Positions 24,960-34,504 are shown, numbered from the stretch's first letter. The stretch: 52,085 nucleotides of DNA from Candidatus Methylacidiphilales bacterium (GCA_033875315.1 JANRJG010000001.1:1-52085); one strand, 5' to 3'. Program-made: numbers and translations. Notes: generated by a model not told the origin, from the sequence alone.

Positions 24960-27097
24960 TTGTCCTTGGGAATCAGGTAATCGCGGGCGGGCTTGAAATC
25001 CGTGGACAAAACCTGGATGTCGTTCTTTTTGTACTCCAACACGGTGAAGTCGCGCACGGCCCAGTATTCATCGTCTTGGAGCAATCCGCGCACCAACAGG
25101 GTGTACTCACCCGGCGGCAGTTCGGTGCGCTCTTGCACGTCACGCACGAGAAGATGGCCATCCGCGGGAAGATCAAGGGTCATCTTCTCGAAGTCACCCG
25201 GAACATTGAGCAATTCGCGCAGGAAAGGAGCCACCGTGTCCTCCAAAGCCTGACGGGCTTCTTGAAGTCGTTGCTCATAGGTGGCGACCTCATCACGCAG
25301 GGCGCCCAATTCGATATCAAGGGCCGCAATTTCCGAGCGGAGTTGTTCGATGCGCTCCTGGGCGGCGGCGACCTGCGGACCGGGCTCCTGTTTGATCGCT
25401 ATGGCCTTGTTCTTCAGTTCCAGTTGCTTGTCGTTCCACTTTTTCTCGAATTCGTTCCATCGTTTCAACAGGGCTTCGGACCATTTGCGCTGCTCGTCAA
25501 CCGCCACGCCCGTTGGCGCGTTGTAAAGGGAAAGCCTGAAGGCGTTCGCGGCGACCTCGATGGCATCGAGTTCGAGGTTTTTCTGATACTTCAGACCGAG
25601 CTGTTTGGCCCGGTCCTGGATTTCCTGGTGGAGGCTGTCGCGGAAGGAATTGTACTCCTCCTTGAGGGCCATGCCCTGCTTTTCCCAGAATTGGTCCAAT
25701 TCTTTCTGGCTTCGCTCCAGGATCTGGGGGATTTCCTTCTGCAGTTGGTCGCTGGACTCGCTGAGCAGGTCGCGGCGTTGTTGGCGGGAAGCGAGGTCGC
25801 TCTTGGCCGAGGCCAGTTGTTCGCGTTGTTGGTCGAGCTGTTCAAGCAAGGGGGCCTGGCGGGCCAGGAAATCCCGTTTCAACATGCTGGTTTTTCCGGC
25901 GAAGTTGAAGACAACGAATGCTTTTGGCTGGAGTTGGTATTGTCCGGGCTCGACGTTGATATCAAGGATCGTCTCGCGGTTGAGCAGGTAAATGCTTACC
26001 GCGCTGATCACGAGGAAGGCAAGAATGCCAACGATGGCTGCCGGGGTTTTCCAACTGGCCCGGTTCTGTCCCACGGGCACCGGCTTGAGGGTGACCCGCG
26101 GACGGCGCAAATCACGGACCGGGGTCGGCCGGGATGCGGCAGTCTCATTGCCCGGGCCTGGTTTCGCTTCTTTTGCAGCCGGGGTCTCAGAGGCCACGGA
26201 CGCCTTGGGCTTGGCGGATGGTCCCGGGATAGGGGCAGCGACAGATTTTGAACCTGGAGGGGGGGGCGGCAATGCTGAAACCGGGCGTCCGGCTTCGGGC
26301 GCGGCCACACGCGGAGCCACCGGCGGGGGTGGAGTGGCGGGCAACTTTGGAGTCGGAGGGGGGACTTTTGTTTCAACTGACTCGTTAGTTACTACTGGAA
26401 GCGGAGGAAGCGGGACTTTTTCTTGCGGGGGGGCGGAGAGCGGAGGAATCTGCGGAACAGCGGGGGGCGGCGGGGGAACCACACCGCTTGAGCGTCCCGC
26501 TTCCGGAGGAGTGGTAGCGACGCGTGCCGTATCCGGTTCAGGCGCGGACTTCTCCAATTGGACTTGGGCCTTGGATTCGGGCTCTACAGTGGGGGTTATT
26601 TGGGATCCAGTGATAACCCCCGTGGGAACCACAAGGGTCGGAACGGGGGGGGGTGGAGGCGGGAGCTCGGAAGAGGGAATCCACACCGTAGAGCGCAAGC
26701 GCGCCTCGGCAGGGCTTGCAGGCGATGAAGGAGGGCCCGCATCATGTGCAACTGATTCGGTCGCGGGAGCAACTTTAGCTCTGGAAGAGGCCGGGGCTTG
26801 CGGCACGGGAGTCCCAGATGGTTGGGATTTGGGGACTTGGTCCGTGGCGGCTGTTCCATTGAACAGATCGTCAACAGGTGCAGGAGGCAAGGCCTCTCCT
26901 CCGACACCCTTGGATTGATAGTTGCGCAGGAAACGGGACTCCCCTTTGCCCGAAGTCTCTTTGCTTTTGGCGGAGGGCGGAGGAATCGGAACTGCCGTCG
27001 GTGAAGAAGAGGGCTTGGCCGGAGCAGCTCCATCCGCGGTAAAGGGATCGGGAACCACCGATGGCTGGCCCGGGGGTTTATTGGTTTCGTCAGTCAT
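24956..27097 (-). CDS. Pro-rich, single-pass coiled-coil membrane protein of unknown function
   Basis: A 713-residue protein of three parts. Residues 1 to about 345 are low-complexity Pro/Ala/Ser-rich, with many PPPP runs and no predicted fold. One transmembrane helix follows (about 348-370, IVGILAFLVISAVSIYLL), so the Pro-rich part should be cytoplasmic. Residues about 400-620 are charged coiled coil (Glu, Gln, Lys, Leu), ending in a small beta-rich domain with LPPGEYTLLVRG. It overlaps pheA by eight bases and prmA by four, within a housekeeping operon. I do not recognise the family; an envelope-spanning scaffold would fit the layout. Confidence 0.8.
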   Translation of the reverse strand: MTDETNKPPGQPSVVPDPFTADGAAPAKPSSSPTAVPIPPPSAKSKETSGKGESRFLRNYQSKGVGGEALPPAPVDDLFNGTAATDQVPKSQPSGTPVPQAPASSRAKVAPATESVAHDAGPPSSPASPAEARLRSTVWIPSSELPPPPPPVPTLVVPTGVITGSQITPTVEPESKAQVQLEKSAPEPDTARVATTPPEAGRSSGVVPPPPPAVPQIPPLSAPPQEKVPLPPLPVVTNESVETKVPPPTPKLPATPPPPVAPRVAAPEAGRPVSALPPPPPGSKSVAAPIPGPSAKPKASVASETPAAKEAKPGPGNETAASRPTPVRDLRRPRVTLKPVPVGQNRASWKTPAAIVGILAFLVISAVSIYLLNRETILDINVEPGQYQLQPKAFVVFNFAGKTSMLKRDFLARQAPLLEQLDQQREQLASAKSDLASRQQRRDLLSESSDQLQKEIPQILERSQKELDQFWEKQGMALKEEYNSFRDSLHQEIQDRAKQLGLKYQKNLELDAIEVAANAFRLSLYNAPTGVAVDEQRKWSEALLKRWNEFEKKWNDKQLELKNKAIAIKQEPGPQVAAAQERIEQLRSEIAALDIELGALRDEVATYEQRLQEARQALEDTVAPFLRELLNVPGDFEKMTLDLPADGHLLVRDVQERTELPPGEYTLLVRGLLQDDEYWAVRDFTVLEYKKNDIQVLSTDFKPARDYLIPKDK

Positions 27098-28160
27098 GTC
27101 GGTGCGCCCTGGGATATGAACCGAGCACTTTCAACCAAAGGGTCTTGGGTCGGATGGCATCCAAGGTGGCCGCCAAGTCCGCATCCTGGCTGTGACCGCA
27201 GACATCCACGAAAAAAAGATATTCCCATTCCTTCTGCATAGCCGGCCGAGATTCGATTTTTTCCAAGTTGATTTCGCGATCCGAGAAGACACGTAGAATC
27301 TTACCGAGTGCCCCCACTTCATGCGAGACGGAAAAAAGGAGGCTGGTTTTGTCGTCGCCGCTGGGTCCGGCGGGCGTACGGTTGAGGACGAGGAACCGGG
27401 TCATGTTGCGGCGTGCGTCCTGGATGTTGGTGTGGAGCACTTCGAGTCCGCACCGGCGGGCGGCGAACTGGCTGGCGATGGCGGCGCTGCCTGCTTCGTT
27501 TGCGGCCAATTCGGCCCCGTGGGATGTGCTGGAACTTTCGACCAAGCGCACGCCCGGGTAATGGCGGAGCAACCATTGGCGGCACTGTCCAAAGGCCTGG
27601 GGATGGGAGTAAATCTTGTTGATCTTTTGCGTGCCCGGACGGGCCATCAAAACATGGCGGATGCGGATGCAGATTTCACCGCAGATCTTCAGGTCGGTCT
27701 GCACCAGCATGTCCAAAGTGGCATTGACCCCGCCTTCGATCGAATTTTCCACCGGAACCACGCAGGTGTCGATTTCGTCGCGATCGAGCAGGGCGAAGAC
27801 TTCCGGAATGGTCGGGGCCGAAACATAGCTGTCTCCCGCCCCAAAACGACTGAGGGCCGCCTGGTGGCAGTAGCTGCCCTCGGAACCAAAATAGCCCACC
27901 GTGAGTGGCTTCTGGCGGCTGCGGGAGGCGGAGAGGATCTCCCGGTAGATGGCACGAAGGGAATCGTTGGTCAGGGGACCCGGATTGGATTTGGCCAGGC
28001 TGCGCAGGAGGATTTCCTCGCGTTCGGGTGCGAAGACAGCCTGTCCGGACGAACGCTTGAGCTTGCCCACCCGTTCAGCCAGCCGGGTGCGGGCATTCAG
28101 CAGGGCGAGCAGCCGGGCGTCAATCTTGTCGATCTGCAGGCGCAATTTCTGAAGGTTCAT
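27090..28160 (-). CDS. pheA: Bifunctional chorismate mutase/prephenate dehydratase (P-protein)
   Basis: A 356-residue enzyme taking chorismate to phenylpyruvate for phenylalanine synthesis. Residues 1-85 are an AroQ-type chorismate mutase (LRLQIDKIDARLLALLNART). Residues about 90-270 are prephenate dehydratase with GSYCHQAA, VPVENSIEGGV and the catalytic NMTRFLVL. Residues about 280-350 are an ACT domain with a GALG turn (GALV in E. coli) and IESRP, so feedback by phenylalanine is expected. Its start overlaps the scpB end by 41 bases, and it overlaps the next gene by eight. Confidence 0.96.
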   Translation of the reverse strand: MNLQKLRLQIDKIDARLLALLNARTRLAERVGKLKRSSGQAVFAPEREEILLRSLAKSNPGPLTNDSLRAIYREILSASRSRQKPLTVGYFGSEGSYCHQAALSRFGAGDSYVSAPTIPEVFALLDRDEIDTCVVPVENSIEGGVNATLDMLVQTDLKICGEICIRIRHVLMARPGTQKINKIYSHPQAFGQCRQWLLRHYPGVRLVESSSTSHGAELAANEAGSAAIASQFAARRCGLEVLHTNIQDARRNMTRFLVLNRTPAGPSGDDKTSLLFSVSHEVGALGKILRVFSDREINLEKIESRPAMQKEWEYLFFVDVCGHSQDADLAATLDAIRPKTLWLKVLGSYPRAHRHD

Positions 28161-28758
28161 GGATCAGGTCCTGTTGTACCTCGGAGGTCGGCTCAGGCGG
28201 GTCCGGCAGCTTGACGCGCTTGAGTTCTTCCACGTTCGGTAGGTCGTTGATGTCGCGCAGGCCGAAGTGTTCAAGGAAATACGGGGTGGTTTCGTAAAGC
28301 AAGGGCCGACCGGGAACATCCGCACGCCCGGCCACACGGACCACTTCGCGGTCGCACAGGGTTTCCAACACACCCCCCACGGCCACGCCGCGCACCGCTT
28401 CGATTTCCGCCCGCGAAATGGGCTGGCGGTAGGCGATGACCGCCAGGGTCTCAAGCGCGGGCTGGCTGAGTTTGGGTGGCTTGGATTCGTGTGCGAAAAG
28501 ATGACCCAACCAGGGACCGTAGTCCGGTCGGGTGGCCAGTCGGAATCCACCCGCGACTTCCTCCAGCTGGATGGCCCGGGGGGCCAGCGAGGAATCCAGC
28601 ACCGCCAGGGCCGAACGGATGTCCGATTCCACGGCCGAGGCAAATGGCGAGGGCTCCCCTTCCCTCCCATTCTTGCGGACGAGTTCGAGGAGGTCGCCCA
28701 CCGGGACCGGCTTGTCGGCAACAAAAAGGATGGCTTCGAGGAGTGTGGGCAGTTCCAT
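28120..28758 (-). CDS. scpB: Segregation and condensation protein B
   Basis: ScpB, the winged-helix kite subunit of the SMC-ScpAB condensin complex, 212 residues. It has LLEAILFVADKPVP at the N-terminus, LSQPALETLAVIAYRQPISRAEIEAVRG as the diagnostic winged-helix core, and RPLLYETTPYFLEHFGL towards the end. It lies 18 bases after scpA, as in most bacteria. Its last 40 bases overlap pheA in another frame, an unusual but not unprecedented depth that may couple translation. Confidence 0.96.
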   Translation of the reverse strand: MELPTLLEAILFVADKPVPVGDLLELVRKNGREGEPSPFASAVESDIRSALAVLDSSLAPRAIQLEEVAGGFRLATRPDYGPWLGHLFAHESKPPKLSQPALETLAVIAYRQPISRAEIEAVRGVAVGGVLETLCDREVVRVAGRADVPGRPLLYETTPYFLEHFGLRDINDLPNVEELKRVKLPDPPEPTSEVQQDLIHEPSEIAPADRQD

Positions 28759-28776
28759 GGGAAAGACGGGATGCGT

Positions 28777-29529
28777 TCAAGCGCGCAGGATGTCGATGTC
28801 TCCAAAGACATCCGACTGGACGCACTTGAGTTGTTTTAGCCGGATCAGCTCCAGCAAGGCAAGAAAGGTCACGGCAATTTCGGTGCGTGAGGTCATGTCA
28901 TGGAAGAGTTCGAAGAAACGAAGCCGCGCCTGCTTCTCGATCAGGGCCAGGATGGACTGGATCTTGTCGCTGACGGTGTATTTGTCCTCGTAGATTTCCT
29001 TGAAGCCGTCGCGCTCACGCGCCCGCTGGAGCACGGTCTGGAAGGCCTTGACCAGGTCAATGACCCCGACCCGCCCGAGCCCCGGCTTGGCCGCGGGTTC
29101 CTGGCTGACGGCAAGGACCGGTTTGGCTTCGCGGTGGAAGATGAGCTCCCGGAGCCGCTCCCGTTCGCCCAAGTTACCCGCCGCATCCTTGAATTTCTTG
29201 TATTCGACCAATTGCTTGATCAGCTCCCAGCGCGGGTCTTCCTCCTCGGCATCCTCCTCGGGCGGTTGCTGGTCTTCGGGCAGAAGGGTGCGGCTTTTGA
29301 TATAGATCAGGTTGGCCGCGACGACCAGGAACTCGCCCGCAACTTCCAGATCCTGTTTCACCATGTGATCGAGATAAGAAAGGTACTGGTCGGTGATGCT
29401 GGCAATCTCGATGTCGTAGATGTCGACCTCGGTTTTCTTGATGAGGTACAGCAAAAGGTCGAGGGGGCCCTCGAATGAGGGCAGGGAGACACGCCAGGGG
29501 TCTGTCGGCAGATCGGTGATTTCACTCAT
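28777..29529 (-). CDS. scpA: Segregation and condensation protein A
   Basis: ScpA, the kleisin that bridges the SMC heads, 250 residues. The N-terminus has the family FEGPLDLLLYLIKKTEVDIYDIEIASITDQYL, followed by FLVVAANLIYIKSRTLLP, a variable acidic stretch (EEDAEEEDP) and a C-terminal winged helix (TEIAVTFLALLELIRLKQL). The ATG overlaps the trpS stop by four bases (ATGA), indicating one transcript. Confidence 0.96.
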   Translation of the reverse strand: MSEITDLPTDPWRVSLPSFEGPLDLLLYLIKKTEVDIYDIEIASITDQYLSYLDHMVKQDLEVAGEFLVVAANLIYIKSRTLLPEDQQPPEEDAEEEDPRWELIKQLVEYKKFKDAAGNLGERERLRELIFHREAKPVLAVSQEPAAKPGLGRVGVIDLVKAFQTVLQRARERDGFKEIYEDKYTVSDKIQSILALIEKQARLRFFELFHDMTSRTEIAVTFLALLELIRLKQLKCVQSDVFGDIDILRA

Positions 29530-30494
29530 GGTTGGATACCGACCGCTTTCCGCACACGTTCGAGGGTGGTGGCCGCGACCACGCGTGCTTTCTCACCGCC
29601 CTGCTGGAGAACCCCCGCGACCCAGCCGGGGTCGGCGGCCAGTTCGGCGCGTTTTTCCCGCATCGGACGCAGGAATTCCCAGAGCAGTTCAAACAGTTCC
29701 TTTTTGTAGTCGCCGTAGCCCCTGCCTCCCGCCTGCATGCTGGAAACCAAGGCCGCAAACTGTTCGTCCGAGGCGGCTGGTTTGGCCAAGGCCAGCAGGA
29801 GCGAACCCTCGATGGGTTTGGGCGCTTCGACCGGAGTCGAGTCGGTCTTGAGCGACATGATCTTTTTGCGGAATTCCTTTTCCGGGGCGAACAAGTCGAG
29901 CGTGTTATGATAGGACTTGGACATCTTCTGGCCATCCAATCCCGGAAGCGTTGCGGTTTCTTCGCGGATCGATGGCTCGGGCAGCTTGAACACCGGACCG
30001 AAGGCTTCGTTGAACTTCTGGGCGATGTCGCGGGTGACTTCGAGGTGTTGTTTTTGGTCCTTTCCCACCGGGACGAGGTCGGCGTCGTATAAGAGGATGT
30101 CCGCGGCCATCAGGACCGGGTAGGCAAAGAGACCGTGATTGGCGGCCAGGCCCCGGGATGTTTTGTCTTTGTAGCTGTGACAACGCTCGAGCAAGCCCAC
30201 CGGGGTGACCTGTGAAAGATACCAGGCGAGTTCATGCACCTCGGGCACGGCGCTCTGGCGGTAAAAAACCGTCCGCGAAGGGTCCAAACCGCAGGCAAGG
30301 AAGTCCACGGCCAGATCCTGCACCCTCTGTTCCAATCCACCGGATTCTCCGGCCGAGGTCAGGGCGTGGTAGTCCGCGATAAAATAAAAGCACCCCTCGT
30401 GCCGGGCCTGGAGCTCGATGGCCGGCCGCATCATCCCGAAGTAATTCCCGAGATGGGCTGCCCCCGAAGGCTGGATTCCCGACAAGACGCGCAT
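29526..30494 (-). CDS. trpS: Tryptophanyl-tRNA synthetase
   Basis: A class I synthetase charging tRNA-Trp, 322 residues. The HIGH-type site appears as SGAAHLGNYFG, KMSKS is present in GLDGQKMSKSYHN, and MAADILLYDADLVPVGKDQ is the tryptophan and ATP pocket region. ATG 30494 begins exactly at the conserved MRVLSGIQPSG; the frame is open upstream but that extension is unlike the family. It is the first gene of the seven-gene minus-strand operon. Confidence 0.97.
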   Translation of the reverse strand: MRVLSGIQPSGAAHLGNYFGMMRPAIELQARHEGCFYFIADYHALTSAGESGGLEQRVQDLAVDFLACGLDPSRTVFYRQSAVPEVHELAWYLSQVTPVGLLERCHSYKDKTSRGLAANHGLFAYPVLMAADILLYDADLVPVGKDQKQHLEVTRDIAQKFNEAFGPVFKLPEPSIREETATLPGLDGQKMSKSYHNTLDLFAPEKEFRKKIMSLKTDSTPVEAPKPIEGSLLLALAKPAASDEQFAALVSSMQAGGRGYGDYKKELFELLWEFLRPMREKRAELAADPGWVAGVLQQGGEKARVVAATTLERVRKAVGIQP

Positions 30495-30615
30495 CGAATA
30501 GGGATGCCCGACAGAGGCAAGCACTTCCAGAAGATTTTTTGGGGAGTTTTGCCGCTCGGCACCGCCTGCCCCTCTCCCATTGGCCAGATCAAGGGTTTTC
30601 AGCTGCTGAGTGAAG

Positions 30616-31677
30616 TCAACGCCCCGCCACAATCTTCAAATCATCCGCCAACGAGACCCTCGGTCCTTTGGCTCCGGGGTCGAGAGGTTTACGCAAGCGT
30701 TCCAGGGCCTCGCGGAACCGTTCTTCTTTGGCTCCGGGCATCGAGGCCCCGACCGCTGCCAGACCACCGGCAAGCTTGCGCCAGCGGGCGGCATCCATCG
30801 CCGTCCATGCCGGCCGGGATGCCATCCCGCCGGCCAACTGGCCCAACCGTTTGAAAACCGCCTCGGTCTGGTTGTCATTCCATTTTCCCCCGGCCAACTG
30901 GCGGGCAAAATCATCACAGACAACCGCGTCGGGCTGCTCAGGCAAGACACGTGCGAATTCTGCCGCTGGCAGGATTTCCTTCAAAACCCACAGGGTGGAT
31001 TCCCAGTCCTCGCGCACCACGTCATCCTCCGCAGTCTTGCGGCGATGGGCCAATTCACGCAGCACCGCCAATTGACCGGTGATCCATGCCTGGGGTCCGC
31101 CCCAGATTTCTTTCCAATGCCGCGGCTCGCGTTCCTGGTGCGACTCCAATTCAAAATGCAACCGGGGGTGTCCGGCCCTGACCAGTTCCGGATCAATCAC
31201 TTGGTGGCAGGCCACGCAGGTATTGGCCCGGAGATAGAGATCCTGCAAATCACGCATCCCTGCCGCCACCCGCTGCCCCCGGCTGTAGTCTTTCCGGGTG
31301 TGCGAGCGCCACCAACCCTCCGCAGCTCCGTGGCACGACTCGCAGGATATCCCCTCCTCAATCCGGGCCGAGGCCGCCAGCCTCTCCGGTGCCACTGCGG
31401 CAAATGGGGCATGACAAGTGGTGCAACGCGCATCCCGGGCCGCATCGGCCATGCCCAACGCCTCGGCCATCCGGGCCGAACGTGCCGTGGTCAGTGTGCT
31501 GTGGCCACGCGAGTGCGGATCAGCCCGGAACCACACGGTGTATTGCTTGGAGAGGTCCCCCGCACCGCCGTGGCATCCGCTCGTCGAACAATTCTTGGAG
31601 CCGACAAAGTCGGGGGCTGCTGCCAACAGCAACGGCCCAAACGCAAACGCCGATGAAAACAGGACGAACGCCTTCAT
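30616..31677 (-). CDS. Secreted tetrahaem cytochrome c (c554-like)
   Basis: A periplasmic cytochrome of 353 residues with a signal peptide (MKAFVLFSSAFAFGPLLLAAA). Four haem sites lie in the N-terminal half: CSTSGCH, which is the less common CX4CH form, then CTTCH, CESCH and CVACH, with distal His candidates such as HSRGH and HPRLH. This resembles the cytochrome c554 family of electron carriers. The C-terminal 150 residues are helical and haem-free. It is transcribed away from the FeS/decahaem operon across a short shared promoter region, suggesting a common electron-transfer task. The ATG follows a GGA, a weak ribosome site. Confidence 0.85.
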   Translation of the reverse strand: MKAFVLFSSAFAFGPLLLAAAPDFVGSKNCSTSGCHGGAGDLSKQYTVWFRADPHSRGHSTLTTARSARMAEALGMADAARDARCTTCHAPFAAVAPERLAASARIEEGISCESCHGAAEGWWRSHTRKDYSRGQRVAAGMRDLQDLYLRANTCVACHQVIDPELVRAGHPRLHFELESHQEREPRHWKEIWGGPQAWITGQLAVLRELAHRRKTAEDDVVREDWESTLWVLKEILPAAEFARVLPEQPDAVVCDDFARQLAGGKWNDNQTEAVFKRLGQLAGGMASRPAWTAMDAARWRKLAGGLAAVGASMPGAKEERFREALERLRKPLDPGAKGPRVSLADDLKIVAGR

Positions 31678-31786
31678 TTCCAGCTTTGGTGGGCGCTTAT
31701 GGCCGATGTTCAGGTCCGGGCAATTTTTTGAAATTCTCACACAAGCGTCCTTGAGATTGGCATGTACTCTGTTACCAAAGTCATAG

Positions 31787-33490
31787 ATGGTCACCGTTCC
31801 AATGGAAAGCAAACTTGGTCAGGGAGAGGCCCTGAGCTGCGATCGGCTGCTCGGCTTCCTTCCCGCCCTCGGCGAGGTTCCCAAGGGAGTCTTCACCAAA
31901 TTCGCCGAAGGCGCCGCCTCCGTCCGCCATTTCAAGGCCGGCGACCTCGTCTGCCGCGAGGGTGACTTCGGTTCCACCGCCTTTTACATCGTCTCGGGCA
32001 GTGTGGACATCTTCATCGCCTCACCCCAGGCCCACATCACCACTTCCCTGCAAACCGGCGGATTCTTCGGCCGCACCATCGCCCGCATGAAGAGTGCGCT
32101 CCGGCCTGAAACCAACGATGGCCGCAAGGACACCCCTCCCCGTCGCCGCTGGATCCCCGTCGATGCCAGTGTCGACCTCGCCGTCGGCTCCCCCATCGCC
32201 CAACTGGGTGCGGGGGAACTTTTCGGGGAGATGACCTGCCGTACCTTCCAACCCCGGTCCGCCACGGTGCGCGCACGCGAGGATTGCGTCATGGTCGAGA
32301 TGCTCCGGGTCGTCCTCGATATGCTCGTGGGCACGCGCGATATCATGGAGGAGATCAAATCGACCACCAAGGTCAAAGCCCCCACCTTCAAGGGCACCTC
32401 CTTCAAAGCCGAACTCGACAAAAAATACCGCGAGCGCGCCCTGCTCAACCACATCCGCAACGTCCCGATCTTTGAATCGCTCGATGAATCCTTCGTCCAA
32501 CAGCTCTGCGCCCGGGCCGGACTGCAAACCTTCTACAAGGGCCAGGTCATCTGTCGTGAGAACGACCCCGCCGACCGCTTCTACCTCATCCGCCAGGGGA
32601 TGGTAAAGGTGAGCCAGGGCATGCCCGGGGGCGAAATGGTCCTCACCTATCTTTCCCGTGGCGACTACTTCGGGGAAATCGGGCTGGTCCGCCGTCTCCC
32701 CCGCACCGCCACCTGCACCGCCACCGACACGGTCGACCTCGTGGTCATCGGCGCCGACGACTTCCATGCCATGCTGGCCGCCTATCCCTCGGTGGCGCAA
32801 ACGATCGAGGCCGTCGTCGACCAGCGTCTGGCTCCTTCCAGCCGGGAGCGCCCGGCTTCGCTCCCCGCGAGTTCCACTCTGCGGGAAGCCCTCGACCTCG
32901 GTCTCCTCCAGGCGCAAAACCTCCTCCTCATCGATCTCGAAAAGTGCACCCGTTGCGATCTTTGCGTGCAGGCCTGTGCCGAAGCCCATGAAGGGGTCAC
33001 CCGTCTCCTCCGCGACGGCACCCGCTACCAGAATTACCTCGTGGCCACCGCCTGCCGATCCTGCCAGGACCCGCTCTGCATGACCCAGTGCCCGGTCGGT
33101 TCCATCCGCCGGAAGGAAAGCCTGGAAATCGTCATTGAGGACTGGTGCATCGGTTGCACCAAGTGCGCCGAGCTCTGTCCCTACGGCAACATCACCATGC
33201 ATCCCATCGAGTGGAAGCTGGACAAAGCGGAAACGGCAAACAAAAAACCGGAAACACCACCGGCCACAGCCACCCCGGCGGCCAAGAAACCCGCCGCCAC
33301 AAGCAAGGCCACCACCTGCGACCTCTGCACCGACCTGGCCACTCCGAGCTGCGTCTATGCCTGTCCGCACGACGCCGCCATGCGCGTCAATCCGGTCGAC
33401 TTCTTCTCCCGGAGAATGCCCGGTCTGTCCGGATTGCTGATGGGCGAGAAAAAACCCATCCAACGCGCCCATTTCCGCACCACCCATTGA
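31787..33490 (+). CDS. Tandem cyclic-nucleotide-domain protein fused to a 4x[4Fe-4S] ferredoxin module
   Basis: A 567-residue cytoplasmic-type protein. Domain one (about residues 25-190) is a CNB fold with a long insert and GEMTCRTFQPRSATVRA as phosphate-binding cassette. Domain two (about 220-350) is a second CNB fold with GEIGLVRRLPRTATCTA. Residues 385-540 carry four Cys clusters starting at 387 (CTRCDLCVQAC), about 421, 454 (CIGCTKCAELCP) and 511 (CDLC..ACP), the DmsB/NrfC/HybA pattern for four [4Fe-4S] centres, with a Pro/Ala/Lys linker before the last. It may be an electron-transfer subunit gated by a nucleotide ligand. ATG 31802 is an alternative start. Confidence 0.88.
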   Translation: MVTVPMESKLGQGEALSCDRLLGFLPALGEVPKGVFTKFAEGAASVRHFKAGDLVCREGDFGSTAFYIVSGSVDIFIASPQAHITTSLQTGGFFGRTIARMKSALRPETNDGRKDTPPRRRWIPVDASVDLAVGSPIAQLGAGELFGEMTCRTFQPRSATVRAREDCVMVEMLRVVLDMLVGTRDIMEEIKSTTKVKAPTFKGTSFKAELDKKYRERALLNHIRNVPIFESLDESFVQQLCARAGLQTFYKGQVICRENDPADRFYLIRQGMVKVSQGMPGGEMVLTYLSRGDYFGEIGLVRRLPRTATCTATDTVDLVVIGADDFHAMLAAYPSVAQTIEAVVDQRLAPSSRERPASLPASSTLREALDLGLLQAQNLLLIDLEKCTRCDLCVQACAEAHEGVTRLLRDGTRYQNYLVATACRSCQDPLCMTQCPVGSIRRKESLEIVIEDWCIGCTKCAELCPYGNITMHPIEWKLDKAETANKKPETPPATATPAAKKPAATSKATTCDLCTDLATPSCVYACPHDAAMRVNPVDFFSRRMPGLSGLLMGEKKPIQRAHFRTTH

Positions 33491-33497
33491 CCCTCCC

Positions 33498-34433
33498 ATG
33501 ATCATCGACCGAAGCCACCGCATCTGGGCCGTCACCACGGGCATCGCCACCTTCCTGGCCGGGCTTGCCTATTACCTGACTTTTTACTCGGGCCTCATCC
33601 CCGGTTCGCTCCATGAAAGTTTCGGTGGCAGTCTGCTGGGTCTGTTCTTTGGCATGGTGTCCTTTCTCATCTTCCTTTTCGCCGCGCTTTTGGGCTGGCG
33701 GCGCAAACACCCCAGCTGGCGCATCGGACGGATGCAGTTCTGGATGAAGGGCCACATCTGGCTGACTTTCCTCACCGTTCCGCTCATCCTCTTCCACTGC
33801 GGGTTCCGCTTCGGTGGTTTTCAAACGTCCCTCCTCATGGGCATCTACCTAGCCGTGATGCTCAGTGGTGTCTATGGACTCCTGCTCCAACATGTGCTTC
33901 CCCGCATGATGATCGACCGCCTGCCGGATGAGGTCGTCTTCGAGCAAATCCCTTTCCTTCGCGGCCAAATCGTCAGCCGGGCCCAGGCCATCGAAAAGTC
34001 CCTTGCCGAGGCCTGCCACCCGCCCGCGCCTGCTGAAACGGTTCAGGAACCGGATCCGAACGCTGATTCCGCAGCCACATCAGCCACCGCCACCCCGGAG
34101 CCGGCCCAAACCGGCACACCCCCAGACATCCTGCTCCGGGGAACCCGGGAATCGATCCTGCCCTACCTGGAACTGGACCGCGGCGACCGCCACGCCCTCG
34201 GCAATGTCCAGTCAACCGAGGATTTTTTCATCCAGTTGCGCGTTCAGACCCACGCCCACTGGCACCCGCAACTGGAGGAATTGAAAGACCTGTGCGTGGA
34301 ACGTCGCAAACTCGACCTCCAGACGAAACTCCAACACTGGCTCCACGGCTGGATTCTGGCCCACGCCCCCTTTTCCTTCATCCTCATCATCCTGACTGTC
34401 TGGCACATCGGTGTCGCCCTCTTCGCCTACTGA
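33498..34433 (+). CDS. His-rich polytopic membrane protein, possible cytochrome b-like subunit
   Basis: A 311-residue integral membrane protein. About four hydrophobic helices lie in residues 10-130 and one at about 282-308, separated by a Pro/Ala-rich soluble linker (about 165-225). Histidines sit in or beside helices: GHIWLTFLTVPLILFHCGF, LLQHVLP, LHGWILAHAPFSF and VWHIGVALF, the kind of placement that binds haem b. I do not recognise a named family. It begins seven bases after the FeS protein and precedes the decahaem gene, so it probably passes electrons across the membrane between them. Confidence 0.82.
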   Translation: MIIDRSHRIWAVTTGIATFLAGLAYYLTFYSGLIPGSLHESFGGSLLGLFFGMVSFLIFLFAALLGWRRKHPSWRIGRMQFWMKGHIWLTFLTVPLILFHCGFRFGGFQTSLLMGIYLAVMLSGVYGLLLQHVLPRMMIDRLPDEVVFEQIPFLRGQIVSRAQAIEKSLAEACHPPAPAETVQEPDPNADSAATSATATPEPAQTGTPPDILLRGTRESILPYLELDRGDRHALGNVQSTEDFFIQLRVQTHAHWHPQLEELKDLCVERRKLDLQTKLQHWLHGWILAHAPFSFILIILTVWHIGVALFAY

Positions 34434-34504
34434 ACCGGTCCATAACCACAAAATCCCCACAACAAAGAATACCCCCATTGATCCGTATTTATTAGTGGTC
34501 CGAT

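Noticed and set aside
32021-33550. 509-codon minus-strand open frame
   Set aside because: Antisense to the CNB-ferredoxin gene; Gly/Asp/Glu-rich and lacking any motif, a usual effect of high GC.
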